Source: an uncultured Fretibacterium sp.
Lineage (GTDB): Bacteria > Synergistota > Synergistia > Synergistales > Aminobacteriaceae
Assembly (NCBI GenBank): GCA_946183145.1
Contig: CAMGZM010000006.1
Coordinates: 96,868 to 160,867 of the forward strand
Direction: 5' to 3'
Length of the DNA stretch: 64,000 nt
Positions 1 through 8,755 of this stretch are shown one piece after another. The notes under the pieces are model-generated. The model was given only the letters and a program-made list of their open reading frames with translations, ran no database searches and was not told where the DNA came from. Both the position numbers and the translations under genes were made by a program. How positions within the stretch are numbered: the first letter of the stretch is position 1; each line of letters opens with the position of its first letter.

Positions 1-323
1 GAACGGGCGAAGTGAAAATCAACGGGCGCGAGGTTGAGGAGTATTTTCCGCGCTTGGTGTGGCAGACGCAGGTTTACCAGTCATTGAAGACGGCAGGCGT
101 TGAAGGGCGTGTTGACGTTTTCGTAAACGCTTCAGGCGGCGGACTCACAGGCCAGGCAGGAGCGGTGAAGCTCGGAATAGCGAGGGCGTTAATCAAACTC
201 AATCCCGATTTCAGATCAGCTCTCAAGAAAGAAGGACTTTTGACGAGAGATCCGAGAATGGTTGAGCGCAAGAAGTTCGGCCAGAAGGGCGCAAGAGGAA
301 AGAGACAGTACTCGAAGCGTTAA
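1..323 (+). CDS. rpsI: 30S ribosomal protein S9, 5' truncated by the window edge
   Basis: C-terminal part of ribosomal protein S9 of the small subunit. The reading frame is open to the left edge and begins with TGEVKINGREVEEYF, the internal GxxxINGR segment of S9. The GQAGAVKLGIARAL block and the basic tail ending QYSKR, which reaches the P-site tRNA in the ribosome, are typical. The GTG at 12 is internal, not the start; about 25-30 residues are missing upstream. rplM normally precedes rpsI but lies outside the window. A hairpin terminator follows. Confidence 0.95.
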   Translation, partial: TGEVKINGREVEEYFPRLVWQTQVYQSLKTAGVEGRVDVFVNASGGGLTGQAGAVKLGIARALIKLNPDFRSALKKEGLLTRDPRMVERKKFGQKGARGKRQYSKR

Positions 324-339
324 GAGAGAAGGAGAATTT

Positions 340-371
340 TCCCCTGTCATTACGGCGGGGGATTTTTTTTT
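340..371 (+). terminator. Rho-independent terminator after rpsI
   Basis: TCCCC (340-344) pairs with GGGGA (358-362) and is followed by a run of nine T. The stem is short but the T-tract is strong and it directly follows the rpsI stop. Confidence 0.65.
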
Positions 372-384
372 CTGCGTATATTAA

Positions 385-393
385 TGATATAAT
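385..393 (+). promoter_or_regulatory. Extended -10 promoter for the Ig-like giant gene
   Basis: TGATATAAT is a perfect extended -10 (TGn plus TATAAT), placed 48 bp before the ATG at 441. No good -35 box lies 16-18 bp upstream, where the terminator T-run sits. The ribosome site AAAGGAGAG lies before the start. Confidence 0.5.
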
Positions 394-440
394 GCGGTCA
401 TTTAATTTCCCAAAAATTTACACATAAAGGAGAGTTTCTT

Positions 441-3400
441 ATGCGTAGGAAGCTGTTGTGTTTTGTAATATTCTCCGTGCTTCTTCTAATGTCTGCTTCG
501 TCTTTGTTAGCCTACAGTATCTTCATATTTGATAATTTCAGCGGCACCCAATATGCCACCGTAGGAAAAACTTTCTCTTTGGATTTTGAAGCCAGTGTTT
601 ACGGAACATATGCCCGATCATGGACATTGAGCGGCTATGTACCCGGCTTAACATTCTGGAGCAGGGGAGAAGTCGCGCAGCTTTCAGGGGTACCTACTGT
701 ACCGGGATACTATAGTCTCACAGTAAAGGTATATGGGGCAGACGGTAATCTGGATGGGAAGGCATTCTCAATAATCGTAAGAGAGGACAAGCCAGAAATC
801 ACAGGCACTCTTGATGAGGGGCTTGTCGGTGAGGAATACTCTTCTTCCCTGAAAGCAAGCGATGGCACCGCGCCTTACACATGGGCGATAACCAGCGGAG
901 ATTTACCGCCCGGCCTCGGTTTAAGCGTGTTAGGAGACAAGGCAGAACTCAAGGGGATTCCCACAAAGGGTGGCACATATTCCTTTGAGCTTACAGTTTC
1001 AGACTCAGCGGGCAAGACAGAAACAAAACAGTTTACGCTGCTTATACGCCCCGTTCTGATCGGAGGCACGCTTGGTGATGGACTCACAGCGGAAGAATAT
1101 TCAGGCGATCTTTCTGTGAAGGGAGGCATCGCGCCTTTCTTGTGGGAAGTTTGCGAGGGAGCAATGCCGCCGGGTCTGTCTGTCATCAGCTCAGGGAACA
1201 GCGCGAAAATCTCCGGGACTCCTCCGCTCGAATCCGAAGGGACGTACAAATTCACGCTGAGAGTTACGGATTCACAGGGCTGGCGGGACGAAAAGAAGTT
1301 CACCGTTGCCGTAAATACTCTGAGTATCACCGCTGAGTGGTTTGGGTATACACCGAAAAACGGTACGCCTCCTTATACATGGAAAATTATCGGGGGACAC
1401 CTTGCGCACGGCATTTTGACTGTTTCAGGGGACTCTGCTGTTATTTCATGCCCGGAATATTCCGAAGTGGCAGACGATATGCACTACACACTCAGCGTAA
1501 CTGACAGCAAAGGCAGGACTGCGGAATACAATGGCCAATGCAAAACAAGCGAGAAGTCAGGGTTATATATATGGACGGATTCCTCCCTTCCGCAGATGGA
1601 CTATTCTGTTTATTGGGCTAATTACAAAGACACTAAGTATACATACAGATATTGGGAGTACAAAGAAAACATATATCTCCGCGGCGGAGTGCCTCCTTAC
1701 ACATGGTCTCTAGTGGCCGGAGAACTTCCTTATCCGCTTGAATTTGTCTGGAGCAATACACACATAATATCAATTAAGGGTCATGAGCACCGAATTTTTG
1801 CGCCGTCAGGGAAGAGATACTACTTCATTCTGAAAGCTGTTGACTCATTAGGTACATCAGTCAGGAAAAAGTTCGAGATATTAAAGCAAGGATACTCCGA
1901 TGGCCCATATCCATCTTTAGATGCTGTGGCGGACTACACTGACCCGGTAATAAGCGGTGATTTTTCTGACGGCTATGCAGGAGCGGAATATTTCAGCTCA
2001 GTAACAGCTTTTGAGGGAATTCCGCCGTACACATGGAGCATGGCGAGCGGCGAGATTCTTCCTTCCGGGTTAAAGCTGACGGCCTCAGACTTAGAAACGG
2101 GTACAGGGTCAGGAATGACGGGGAAATACGCTCATGTCTCAGGAAAGCACAGCGCGAGCGGTGTTTCATACACTTTCAGGCTTAAAGTAACAGATTCTGA
2201 AGGCAACACAAACACAAAAGCGTTTCTTGTGAAATTCTTCCAGAAGCCGACAATAACAGGTAAATTTTCCTCAGGTGCTGCCGGAAAAACTTACAGCGAA
2301 AACATAAAGGTATATGGCGGGATCGATTCGCCGGATTGTTCATTTACCGGGACTCTCCCAGCAGGTCTGGCACTGACAGCTTCAGGGGACAATCTCATAC
2401 TCTCAGGGACTCCATCTCAGGCAGGGCAGTTCAAGTTCACCATCAAAGCCTCTAACAGCGCAGGGGAAGACTCAAAGGATTTCACAGTTGACATTGCGTC
2501 AGCCCCGGAAATTTCCCCCGCCGAACTCGGAACAATCACGGCGGGAAGACCGTACACATACCAGCTGAAAGCGTCAGGAACAGCCCCGGTATTGTGGAAT
2601 TGCGGAGAAGGACTCCCGGAGGGACTCATTCTCATGACTTCAGGCATAATTTCAGGCTCGCCAGCTGCTGAAGGAAGCTATACTTTCACCGTTACGGCCT
2701 CGAATATTGCGGGAGCTGACTCGAAAGATTTCACACTTAACGTTGTCGCACTCCCGGGAATTTCAGAGCTGAGTCCTGATTCGGCAGTCGCGGGACGGGA
2801 ATATACATGCCAGATCACAGCCTCAGGCACAACGCCTATAACATTCTCATGCGGCGGAGGGCTTCCGGAAGGTCTCACGTTCTCGGAAGACGGGCTTTTG
2901 TCTGGGACTCCTGTCAAGGATGGAATATATACTTTCACTGTTACAGCCTCAAATACTGCCGGGACTGTCTCGAAAGATTTTACTCTCAGTGTTTTTGCGC
3001 TCCCGGAAATTTCAACAGCAAGCCTCGATAACACTTTTGCGGGCCAGGCGTATACTTTCCAGTTTGAAGCATCAGGCACAACACCTATAATATGGACTTG
3101 CACGGGAGATATTCCAGCGGGATTAACTTTCAGTGAAGCCGGACTGCTATCTGGGACTCCAGAGAAGATAGGAAATTATACCTTCAGCGTTACAGCCTCC
3201 AATGATGTCGGGATTGATACAAGAGAATTTACGCTGAGTATTTCTGAAATGCCAGTGAAGCCGGATATTTCAGCCTCAAATCTCGGTTCAGCGACAAAGG
3301 GACAGCCTTACGCATTCCAGTTTGAAGCATTCGGAACAGCTCCGATAACATGGACTTATGAAGGCTCTCTTCCGCAGGGACTCGCTTTGAGTGCTTTGGG

Positions 3401-5129
3401 ACTTCTTTACGGCACGCCCACAAAAGGCGGGAATTACACGATAACCGTTAAGGCTCTTAACAGTGTTGGAGATGATACAAAAAGTTTCACCCTGAATATT
3501 TTGGTGCCGCCGGAAATTTCGGACGCAAAACCCGGAGCAGCCACAGAAGGACAGCCCTACACATTCCAGTTTTCAGCTTCGGGAACTGACACAATAACGT
3601 GGACTCATACAGGCGATCTTCCCGAAGGACTCACATTCAGCAATGCCGGCCTTCTTTCAGGCACTCCCGCAAAGGCTGGAAATTATACGTTCACTGTAAC
3701 AGCGTCAAATACTGCCGGAACTGACACAAAAGAATTTTCCCTTAATGTTGCTGAAAAACAGGAACAGCCCGAAATCACAACAGACTCCATCACGAACGCA
3801 GTCACGAATCAAGCATACTCGTTACAGCTAACAGCATCAGGCACAACTCCGCTCACATGGACGCACAAAGGCAATCTCCCGAAAGGACTCACGCTCGACT
3901 CTTCCGGCGTAATCTCAGGGACTCCCACAAAAGCGGGCAAGTATACATTCACCGTTACAGCGTCAAATACTTACGGCGAATCCTCGCAGAAATTTACGCT
4001 TCAGGTTTATGACCCCGTGAGCATCACAACATCAAGCCTCAAAGCCGGGACAATCGGCAAAAGCTATAACGTAACAATGAAGGCTAAAGGCTCAAAGGCT
4101 ATAACATGGAGCGCAGAAGGACTCCCCAATGGACTCACGATTAACGAGAAAGGGAAAATTTCCGGCAAGCCAACAGCACACGGAGATTTCACCGTCAAAA
4201 TTACAGCCACAAACCCGGCAGGAAGCGTAACGGAAAGTTTGCAGCTCGAAATAAAAGGAATCGCACCGAAAATTTCAGGCTCTCTCACGAAAGCAACGCT
4301 CAACGAATCGTACTCTTCAGCCCTCAAAGTTACAGGAAGCACGCCGCTTACATTAAGCATTGCGGGAAATTTGCCGGAAGGACTCACTTTCGACACTTCA
4401 ACAGGAATTATCTCAGGCATTCCGACATCATACGAGAGAAGCGGCTACAAGATCGTAATCACAGCATCAAATGACGAGAGCATAAAGTCGAAAAAAATTA
4501 CGCTCATGGTTAAAGGCACTGCACCGAGAATCACGACAGCAAAACTCCCTGAAGCTACAGTCAATCAGTCTTACTCGTTCACACTGAACGCAACAGGAAG
4601 CGAGCCGATAACTTTCACGGCTGAAAATCTCCCTGAAGGTCTCACGTTAAACAACGGCGTAATCTCAGGGAAACCAACAGAAGCCGCAAAATCATTCCGC
4701 ATTGTGATTTACGCTGAAAACCCCGTTAAAACTGTCAGAAAATCTTTCACGCTCAAGATTAACGATGATAAAGATGATACAAAACTCCCTGTCGCAATGT
4801 CCAGCAATGAGAATACGAATCCCGCATTAACAGATGAAGTTTTTGCGGGCGCAATTGCAGGAGAATATATATTCCCGCTCGGTGAAGTTTCCTGTGATGT
4901 TCCGGGCATGTATGATTTTTCGCTTGAACTGCCTGATTACGTCCCGGAAGATTCAGAACTCGTTTACGCCGCGAACTCTGAAAGCCCGTCTGATGATGAT
5001 GACATTGCAGAATTTTTTGATGACACGGGAGAAGAGATTTCCGCCGTTCCTGAGAGCCGCAAGATTACCGTCTCAATCTGGCTCAATGAAGGAGTAATCT
5101 ACAAGCCTGTTGTTGTCGTGAAGAAATGA
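441..5129 (+). CDS. Giant secreted protein with about 16 putative Ig (He_PIG-like) modules
   Basis: 1562 residues. The signal peptide ends about residue 24 (LLLMSASSLLA). The rest is a string of 80-90 residue modules with the He_PIG signature: xYT/S-F, then GTxPxTW, LPxGLxxxxxG, ISGTPT, AGxYxFTVTASNxAG, F-TL-V. By eye there are 16 modules; modules 8-13 are closest to each other, while modules 1, 4 and 5 are divergent and carry longer inserts. The last ~120 residues are acidic (a run of Asp near residue 1513) and end IYKPVVVVKK, with no transmembrane anchor or sorting signal. Such proteins usually act at or outside the cell surface in adhesion. Partner and exact role cannot be read from the sequence. 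It is its own transcription unit with terminator. Confidence 0.85.
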   Translation: MRRKLLCFVIFSVLLLMSASSLLAYSIFIFDNFSGTQYATVGKTFSLDFEASVYGTYARSWTLSGYVPGLTFWSRGEVAQLSGVPTVPGYYSLTVKVYGADGNLDGKAFSIIVREDKPEITGTLDEGLVGEEYSSSLKASDGTAPYTWAITSGDLPPGLGLSVLGDKAELKGIPTKGGTYSFELTVSDSAGKTETKQFTLLIRPVLIGGTLGDGLTAEEYSGDLSVKGGIAPFLWEVCEGAMPPGLSVISSGNSAKISGTPPLESEGTYKFTLRVTDSQGWRDEKKFTVAVNTLSITAEWFGYTPKNGTPPYTWKIIGGHLAHGILTVSGDSAVISCPEYSEVADDMHYTLSVTDSKGRTAEYNGQCKTSEKSGLYIWTDSSLPQMDYSVYWANYKDTKYTYRYWEYKENIYLRGGVPPYTWSLVAGELPYPLEFVWSNTHIISIKGHEHRIFAPSGKRYYFILKAVDSLGTSVRKKFEILKQGYSDGPYPSLDAVADYTDPVISGDFSDGYAGAEYFSSVTAFEGIPPYTWSMASGEILPSGLKLTASDLETGTGSGMTGKYAHVSGKHSASGVSYTFRLKVTDSEGNTNTKAFLVKFFQKPTITGKFSSGAAGKTYSENIKVYGGIDSPDCSFTGTLPAGLALTASGDNLILSGTPSQAGQFKFTIKASNSAGEDSKDFTVDIASAPEISPAELGTITAGRPYTYQLKASGTAPVLWNCGEGLPEGLILMTSGIISGSPAAEGSYTFTVTASNIAGADSKDFTLNVVALPGISELSPDSAVAGREYTCQITASGTTPITFSCGGGLPEGLTFSEDGLLSGTPVKDGIYTFTVTASNTAGTVSKDFTLSVFALPEISTASLDNTFAGQAYTFQFEASGTTPIIWTCTGDIPAGLTFSEAGLLSGTPEKIGNYTFSVTASNDVGIDTREFTLSISEMPVKPDISASNLGSATKGQPYAFQFEAFGTAPITWTYEGSLPQGLALSALGLLYGTPTKGGNYTITVKALNSVGDDTKSFTLNILVPPEISDAKPGAATEGQPYTFQFSASGTDTITWTHTGDLPEGLTFSNAGLLSGTPAKAGNYTFTVTASNTAGTDTKEFSLNVAEKQEQPEITTDSITNAVTNQAYSLQLTASGTTPLTWTHKGNLPKGLTLDSSGVISGTPTKAGKYTFTVTASNTYGESSQKFTLQVYDPVSITTSSLKAGTIGKSYNVTMKAKGSKAITWSAEGLPNGLTINEKGKISGKPTAHGDFTVKITATNPAGSVTESLQLEIKGIAPKISGSLTKATLNESYSSALKVTGSTPLTLSIAGNLPEGLTFDTSTGIISGIPTSYERSGYKIVITASNDESIKSKKITLMVKGTAPRITTAKLPEATVNQSYSFTLNATGSEPITFTAENLPEGLTLNNGVISGKPTEAAKSFRIVIYAENPVKTVRKSFTLKINDDKDDTKLPVAMSSNENTNPALTDEVFAGAIAGEYIFPLGEVSCDVPGMYDFSLELPDYVPEDSELVYAANSESPSDDDDIAEFFDDTGEEISAVPESRKITVSIWLNEGVIYKPVVVVKK
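2500..4780 (+). repeat. Tandem ~240-bp coding repeats of the Ig-like modules
   Basis: Degenerate tandem repetition at DNA level: blocks such as GGACTCAC, CAGGGACTCC and TTACAGCGTCAAATAC recur about every 240-260 bp. Similarity is highest from about 2500 to 3990, suggesting recent internal duplication or gene conversion. Confidence 0.6.
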
Positions 5130-5142
5130 ATTGCTGAAATGC

Positions 5143-5181
5143 GCCCTGCCGGATAAATTTCTGACAGGGCAATTTTTTTTT
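5143..5181 (+). terminator. Rho-independent terminator after the Ig-like giant
   Basis: GCCCTG (5143-5148) pairs perfectly with CAGGGC (5165-5170), then AA and nine T. The minus-strand gene ending at 5180 overlaps the T-run. Confidence 0.8.
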
Positions 5182-5824
5182 ACTGTGCTGTTGTCTCAAG
5201 CTGTATCATTGATTCATTTCCGTGAAGCTGCGCGCGTTCGTTGTCCGTGAAAACTATTTCCGCTTCCATTCCTGTTGAAGCTACGACTGACGTTAATATT
5301 TTCCTCACATTGTCATCCGACTGCATCAAGATTCCTTTCTCAAGCTCATGAGCCTTCACTTTTTCGAGGTCTGATGTTACTTCCCTGTTCTGGTCGTCAA
5401 GTTTTATGCTCGTGAAAATTCCTGAATGCTGATCGTACACTTCAAAGCTGTGAACATCCGCGTAAACGTCAAGTACTTCACTGTGAGGAATCGTGATTCT
5501 GACTCTGTTCACGTCAAAACGTTCTGAAACTTTTGCTTTCGACAGGTCGCACCCGCATACTATTGTGCCGTAATATTTCAGCATAAATTTCCGTGTTGTC
5601 CCGGGAAAATTCATGTTGAGGCCGGGTATCTTCATTCCGTCAGAATATGAGATTATCGACTGGAATCTTTCGCGTATCGTCGCAAGCTCGCTGACATTCT
5701 CAATGCCCGATAATATTGCCGTGCGTACTGAGCGGTTCTGATTCACTTTCTTGCGTAAAACGAGCATTACATTTACGGTGATTGAGACTGCGAGGGCTAA
5801 CACTAATGCTATTGCTGCCGTCAA
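5180..5824 (-). CDS. DUF4230 family membrane-anchored protein
   Basis: 214 residues. An N-terminal hydrophobic helix (residues 2-23) is followed by a soluble domain that looks like DUF4230: ELATIRERF, YYGTIVCGCDLSKAKV, VRITIPHSEVLDV, then the downstream DQNREVTSDLEK helix. DUF4230 proteins are widespread in Firmicutes and gut bacteria and have no established function; the topology suggests a single-pass anchor with the domain outside the cytoplasm. The start is TTG at 5824, supported by AGGAGG eight to nine bases upstream. It diverges from the J-domain gene. Confidence 0.7.
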   Translation of the reverse strand: MTAAIALVLALAVSITVNVMLVLRKKVNQNRSVRTAILSGIENVSELATIRERFQSIISYSDGMKIPGLNMNFPGTTRKFMLKYYGTIVCGCDLSKAKVSERFDVNRVRITIPHSEVLDVYADVHSFEVYDQHSGIFTSIKLDDQNREVTSDLEKVKAHELEKGILMQSDDNVRKILTSVVASTGMEAEIVFTDNERAQLHGNESMIQLETTAQ

Positions 5825-5914
5825 AATTTTTTACCTCCTGAAAATATATATTAGAATCATTACATGACGAGAAATTTTTGACAACGCGAATTATCACGAA
5901 AGGAGGAATCCCAC

Positions 5915-6823
5915 ATAGACAGCCGCGAAATAATATCAAGCCTTCACACATTGGGACTCGAAATTGGCGCGACTCCTGATGATGTTCATTCGGCGTTCAG
6001 AAAATTAGCGCGTGAGCTTCACCCTGATGTTACGGGGCAGAAAAGCAATTTGCGTTTTCAGCAGATTACGGGAGCATATACAACGCTGAAGAATCTTTCA
6101 CCGGAAGAATTATCATCTCTCACTGAAAGTTTATCCGACAACGAGAAAGAACGAATACAAAACGCAGAGAAGAAACGCAGAGAAGAAACCGCGAGACTCG
6201 AACGTTCAGCAAAAATTGACGGGATAATCACGAAATACGAGTCAGATTTCCGGGACTATTACACGAACAGGAAATCAGGCGACGACTCCGAGATGAAAGC
6301 AATAATTCTCCGCATGAAGTCGCAGAAGCCCGGAGTCATTAACGCAGCACTGAAACATTCCGCGCCATTCGCAAACCGTGTAGAGTTCCGCAAGGCTTTA
6401 ACCGAAATCCTCAAACGCCCCGAAATCGACTCAGCAACAGCAGACATTGCCGGATCACTTCCCTTTGACGCAAGCACACGGAAGACTATCGCCCTTGACA
6501 CGTCATCAAATGCCGCGAATTTCCCCGCAGGACTAATCATAAGCCTGATGGGCAATGACACAGCGTCAATGGAGAGCATGTTATTGCACGCGTCGCCCGA
6601 AAATGTTTCAGTGATATTGCGGAGATGGCCAGCCGGAAAAATCATGACGGACTCTGTGATACGGACTCTTCTGTCATCTGACGACATGAGAATACTTGTT
6701 CCGTTGTTGGGCGCGATGAGGATAAATTTTCCACGTTCATCTGCAAATCACAGGAAAAGGCTTCAGGAGCTTGAGAATCACCCCGCCGCAGCCGTAAGAG
6801 CATGGGCGAGGAAGTTATTATGA
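5915..6823 (+). CDS. J-domain protein with C-terminal helical region; apparent ATA start
   Basis: N-terminal J domain: LGLEIGATPDDVHSAFRKLA, then RELHPDV with the HPD motif that stimulates Hsp70 ATPase. The rest (about residues 85-302) is helical, charged at first and then HEAT-like (VPLLGAMRINF, HPAAAVRAWARKLL), plausibly a client-binding scaffold. The first canonical start (TTG at 5951) would cut off J-domain helix I and has no ribosome site. The frame extends upstream to ATA at 5915, eight bases after a perfect AGGAGG (5901-5906), giving IDSREIISSLHTLGLE. I take ATA as the probable start; with TTG the protein is 290 residues. It could work with the divergent Hsp70 at 17.8-20.3 kb or with the housekeeping DnaK. 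The next gene starts 17 bp downstream. Confidence 0.75.
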   Translation: MDSREIISSLHTLGLEIGATPDDVHSAFRKLARELHPDVTGQKSNLRFQQITGAYTTLKNLSPEELSSLTESLSDNEKERIQNAEKKRREETARLERSAKIDGIITKYESDFRDYYTNRKSGDDSEMKAIILRMKSQKPGVINAALKHSAPFANRVEFRKALTEILKRPEIDSATADIAGSLPFDASTRKTIALDTSSNAANFPAGLIISLMGNDTASMESMLLHASPENVSVILRRWPAGKIMTDSVIRTLLSSDDMRILVPLLGAMRINFPRSSANHRKRLQELENHPAAAVRAWARKLL

Positions 6824-6839
6824 CGAGGAGGAATTATCG

Positions 6840-7514
6840 ATGAGAAAAATTTTGTGTATCATGGCCGTGTTAATGCTTGCGTGTATTTCTTTTGCTGACG
6901 TTATGCCGCCTTATGTCGTAATCACGAACGCAGAGAAAATTTCCGGCGGCAATGATTATGTCTACGTAAGCGAGAATGACGGAGGGAATTTTGTTGACGG
7001 AATGCCAGTCCCGGACATAACGATAATGGGTCATTTGCGCTCAACTCTTCCCATAACACGCGGGAATGTTCCGACAAGACAAAACAGCCTCCTGAATCCC
7101 TCCCAGCCTGTCGAAATCACATCAAGAGGAAACACCGTAACAATTTTAGACTGGGGCGGAGATGATGTTTACTCTGTGAGGCTTTTTGACGCGAACGGAG
7201 AACTAATAGAAGTGAACTCAGAAGAGGACAGCAGGAAATTTCCCGTAACAGTGAATCTCACATCAGAGCCGAGAGATTATTACCTCGAAATCATGCAGAA
7301 AGACACGAAATATGATACCGACTCAGACACTGAATTTTGCTACGTGTTACTGAGAATGAAATCCGGCCATGACTCAGCAATAACTTCACCGAATGAACGC
7401 GGCAATAACACGAGCAATGACAGAGCGGTGAAATCACGAACGGGGAATCCTCTCGACACAATCGGCGAAATCTACAGGCGTTACAGAAAAGAAGCCGAAG
7501 AGAATCCGTACTAA
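6840..7514 (+). CDS. Secreted protein of unknown function
   Basis: 224 residues with a clear signal peptide (MRKILCIMAVLMLACISFA, cut before DVMPP). The mature part has a central beta-rich segment (about residues 90-160: VTILDWGGDDVYSVRLFDANGEL, then VTVNLTSEPRDYYLEIM) that resembles small Ig-like beta sandwiches, but I recognise no family. The C-terminal tail is hydrophilic. A strong AGGAGG at 6828 lies just after the J-domain gene stop, so the two are probably cotranscribed. Confidence 0.6.
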   Translation: MRKILCIMAVLMLACISFADVMPPYVVITNAEKISGGNDYVYVSENDGGNFVDGMPVPDITIMGHLRSTLPITRGNVPTRQNSLLNPSQPVEITSRGNTVTILDWGGDDVYSVRLFDANGELIEVNSEEDSRKFPVTVNLTSEPRDYYLEIMQKDTKYDTDSDTEFCYVLLRMKSGHDSAITSPNERGNNTSNDRAVKSRTGNPLDTIGEIYRRYRKEAEENPY

Positions 7515-7524
7515 GATAACGAAA

Positions 7525-7560
7525 GGGGCAGGAGTCAAAAAGATTCCCGCCCCGGAATTT
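7525..7560. terminator. Hairpin between convergent genes
   Basis: GGGGCAGGA (7525-7533) pairs with TCCCGCCCC (7545-7553) with one mismatch. It is followed by a short T-run on the plus strand only. It sits exactly between two convergent genes. Confidence 0.5.
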
Positions 7561-8472
7561 TCACGCAGAAACTTCTGAGCCGTCCATTGTTCCTTTCTTC
7601 TGCATTCTCACGGCTAAATCCTCAGAGAGATTCTTCATATCGTCATTCGTCCAGTCTTTTGACGCTCGTCCGCCCGTAACTCTCTGCATTGCCGCCTGCG
7701 CCGCCGCTGAATCCTGCCCGAACAAGTCCATATATCCCCGGTAAAGCCTGTTGATAGTGCCGCGAATCTCGTTTGCGTCCGGGGGAACTTCCGCGCCTGT
7801 TTCGAGCCATTTACGGAGAATTTTCCCGGTCTCCTGAGTTATCGTGAATATCTGCCTGTCGAAAAGACTCGTCCTGTCTTTGCTGACCGTAACAGAATGC
7901 TCCATGCTCAAGTCGAAAACTATCGTGAACTCGTAATCCATTCCGTCGCGCTGAACTGGTGCGAGTCCTACTTTGCGGATTTCCGTCCTGCCTCTGTCAT
8001 TCTGCAATTGAGCGTAATCAGTCTTGCTTCTCATTGTCGCGATGATATGACATTTTGACGCGAGCATTGTTTCAATCAGCCTGTTGTGCCACGGGGTAAT
8101 CTTGTTCCACGCAGCGTATGAATTTCCGCTCTTCATGCTGCTTGTGAGCTGGTTGTGCATGTCGAGCAATCCGCCCTCGCCGACCCACGCATGAGAAAGA
8201 GAGTCGATTATGAGAACGTCATAGCCCTCGTCTTCAGCCTCGTGGATGGCCGCAAGATATTTCTGGATGCTGTAAGGCGCGGTGAGAGTCTGAACATCAT
8301 AGTCGCAAATGTCCGAGTACAAATCCCCGCTTCCGTTCTCGGTGTCAATCATGGCGATACGTCCTCCGAGTCCCTGCGCTATCTGCAACGCTCCGTAAGT
8401 TTTTCCTGAACCTGCAGGGCCTGTGATGGCGAGCCTGAGTTTTGCTTTCCGGCGTTCTGCTTTTCTGAACAT
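7561..8472 (-). CDS. Phage-type RecA-like AAA ATPase (Sak4-like)
   Basis: 303 residues. Walker A GPAGSGKT at 18-25 and Walker B VLIIDS at 86-91, followed by the SHAWVGEGGLLD block, HxxLIETMLASKCHIIATMRSK, and the VGLAPVQRDGMDYEFTIVFDL block. This layout is that of the phage NTP-binding proteins grouped as AAA_24 and the Sak4 single-strand-annealing-associated RecA core. In phages it acts with an SSB and annealing protein in recombination. Here no other phage gene adjoins it. The ATG at 8472 has AGGAGG six to seven bases upstream. An independent cellular role is possible. Confidence 0.75.
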   Translation of the reverse strand: MFRKAERRKAKLRLAITGPAGSGKTYGALQIAQGLGGRIAMIDTENGSGDLYSDICDYDVQTLTAPYSIQKYLAAIHEAEDEGYDVLIIDSLSHAWVGEGGLLDMHNQLTSSMKSGNSYAAWNKITPWHNRLIETMLASKCHIIATMRSKTDYAQLQNDRGRTEIRKVGLAPVQRDGMDYEFTIVFDLSMEHSVTVSKDRTSLFDRQIFTITQETGKILRKWLETGAEVPPDANEIRGTINRLYRGYMDLFGQDSAAAQAAMQRVTGGRASKDWTNDDMKNLSEDLAVRMQKKGTMDGSEVSA

Positions 8473-8528
8473 TTTATGCCTCCTGAGAAAAAGAATATGT
8501 GATTATGCGTAAAATGATAACATGCGAT

Positions 8529-8557
8529 TTGCTTTTTTTGAGAGGTGATAATATAAT
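8529..8557 (+). promoter_or_regulatory. Promoter for the tRNA-Lys/tRNA-Glu unit
   Basis: -35 TTGCTT (8529-8534), 17-bp spacer, -10 TATAAT (8552-8557). The tRNA begins at 8588, so transcription would start about 24 bp before it, typical for tRNA operons. Confidence 0.75.
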
Positions 8558-8587
8558 ACCCTTCGTTGTTTTGCGAATTGACAAAAT

Positions 8588-8660
8588 GAATCGCTAGCTC
8601 AGTCGGTAGAGCACCGGACTTTTAATCCGGGTGTCGCGGGTTCAAGTCCCGCGCGATTCA
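8588..8660 (+). tRNA. tRNA-Lys (TTT)
   Basis: Complete cloverleaf: acceptor GAATCGC/GCGATTC, D-stem GCTC/GAGC, anticodon stem CCGGA/TCCGG with loop CTTTTAA (anticodon TTT at 8621-8623), T-stem GCGGG/CCCGC with TTCAAGT loop, discriminator A at 8660. CCA is not encoded. Confidence 0.97.
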
Positions 8661-8671
8661 CTGGTAACACG

Positions 8672-8747
8672 GGTCCCATCGTCCAGAGGCCTAGGACACA
8701 GCCCTTTCAAGGCTGCGACGCGGGTTCGAATCCCGCTGGGACCGCCA
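8672..8747 (+). tRNA. tRNA-Glu (TTC)
   Basis: Acceptor GGTCCCA/TGGGACC, anticodon stem CAGCC/GGCTG with loop CTTTCAA (anticodon TTC at 8706-8708), T-arm CGGGTTCGAATCCCG, discriminator G and encoded CCA (8745-8747). It lies 11 bp after tRNA-Lys, likely one transcript. Confidence 0.97.
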
Positions 8748-8755
8748 CATAATAT

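Noticed and set aside
5878..5883. Perfect TTGACA as a -35 box for the J-domain gene
   Set aside because: A -10 box 16-18 bp downstream would fall on the ribosome site; no TATAAT-like sequence is there.
7561..8747. A prophage or integrative element next to the tRNAs
   Set aside because: Only one phage-type gene is present. No integrase, structural genes or repeat of a tRNA 3' end was found in the window.
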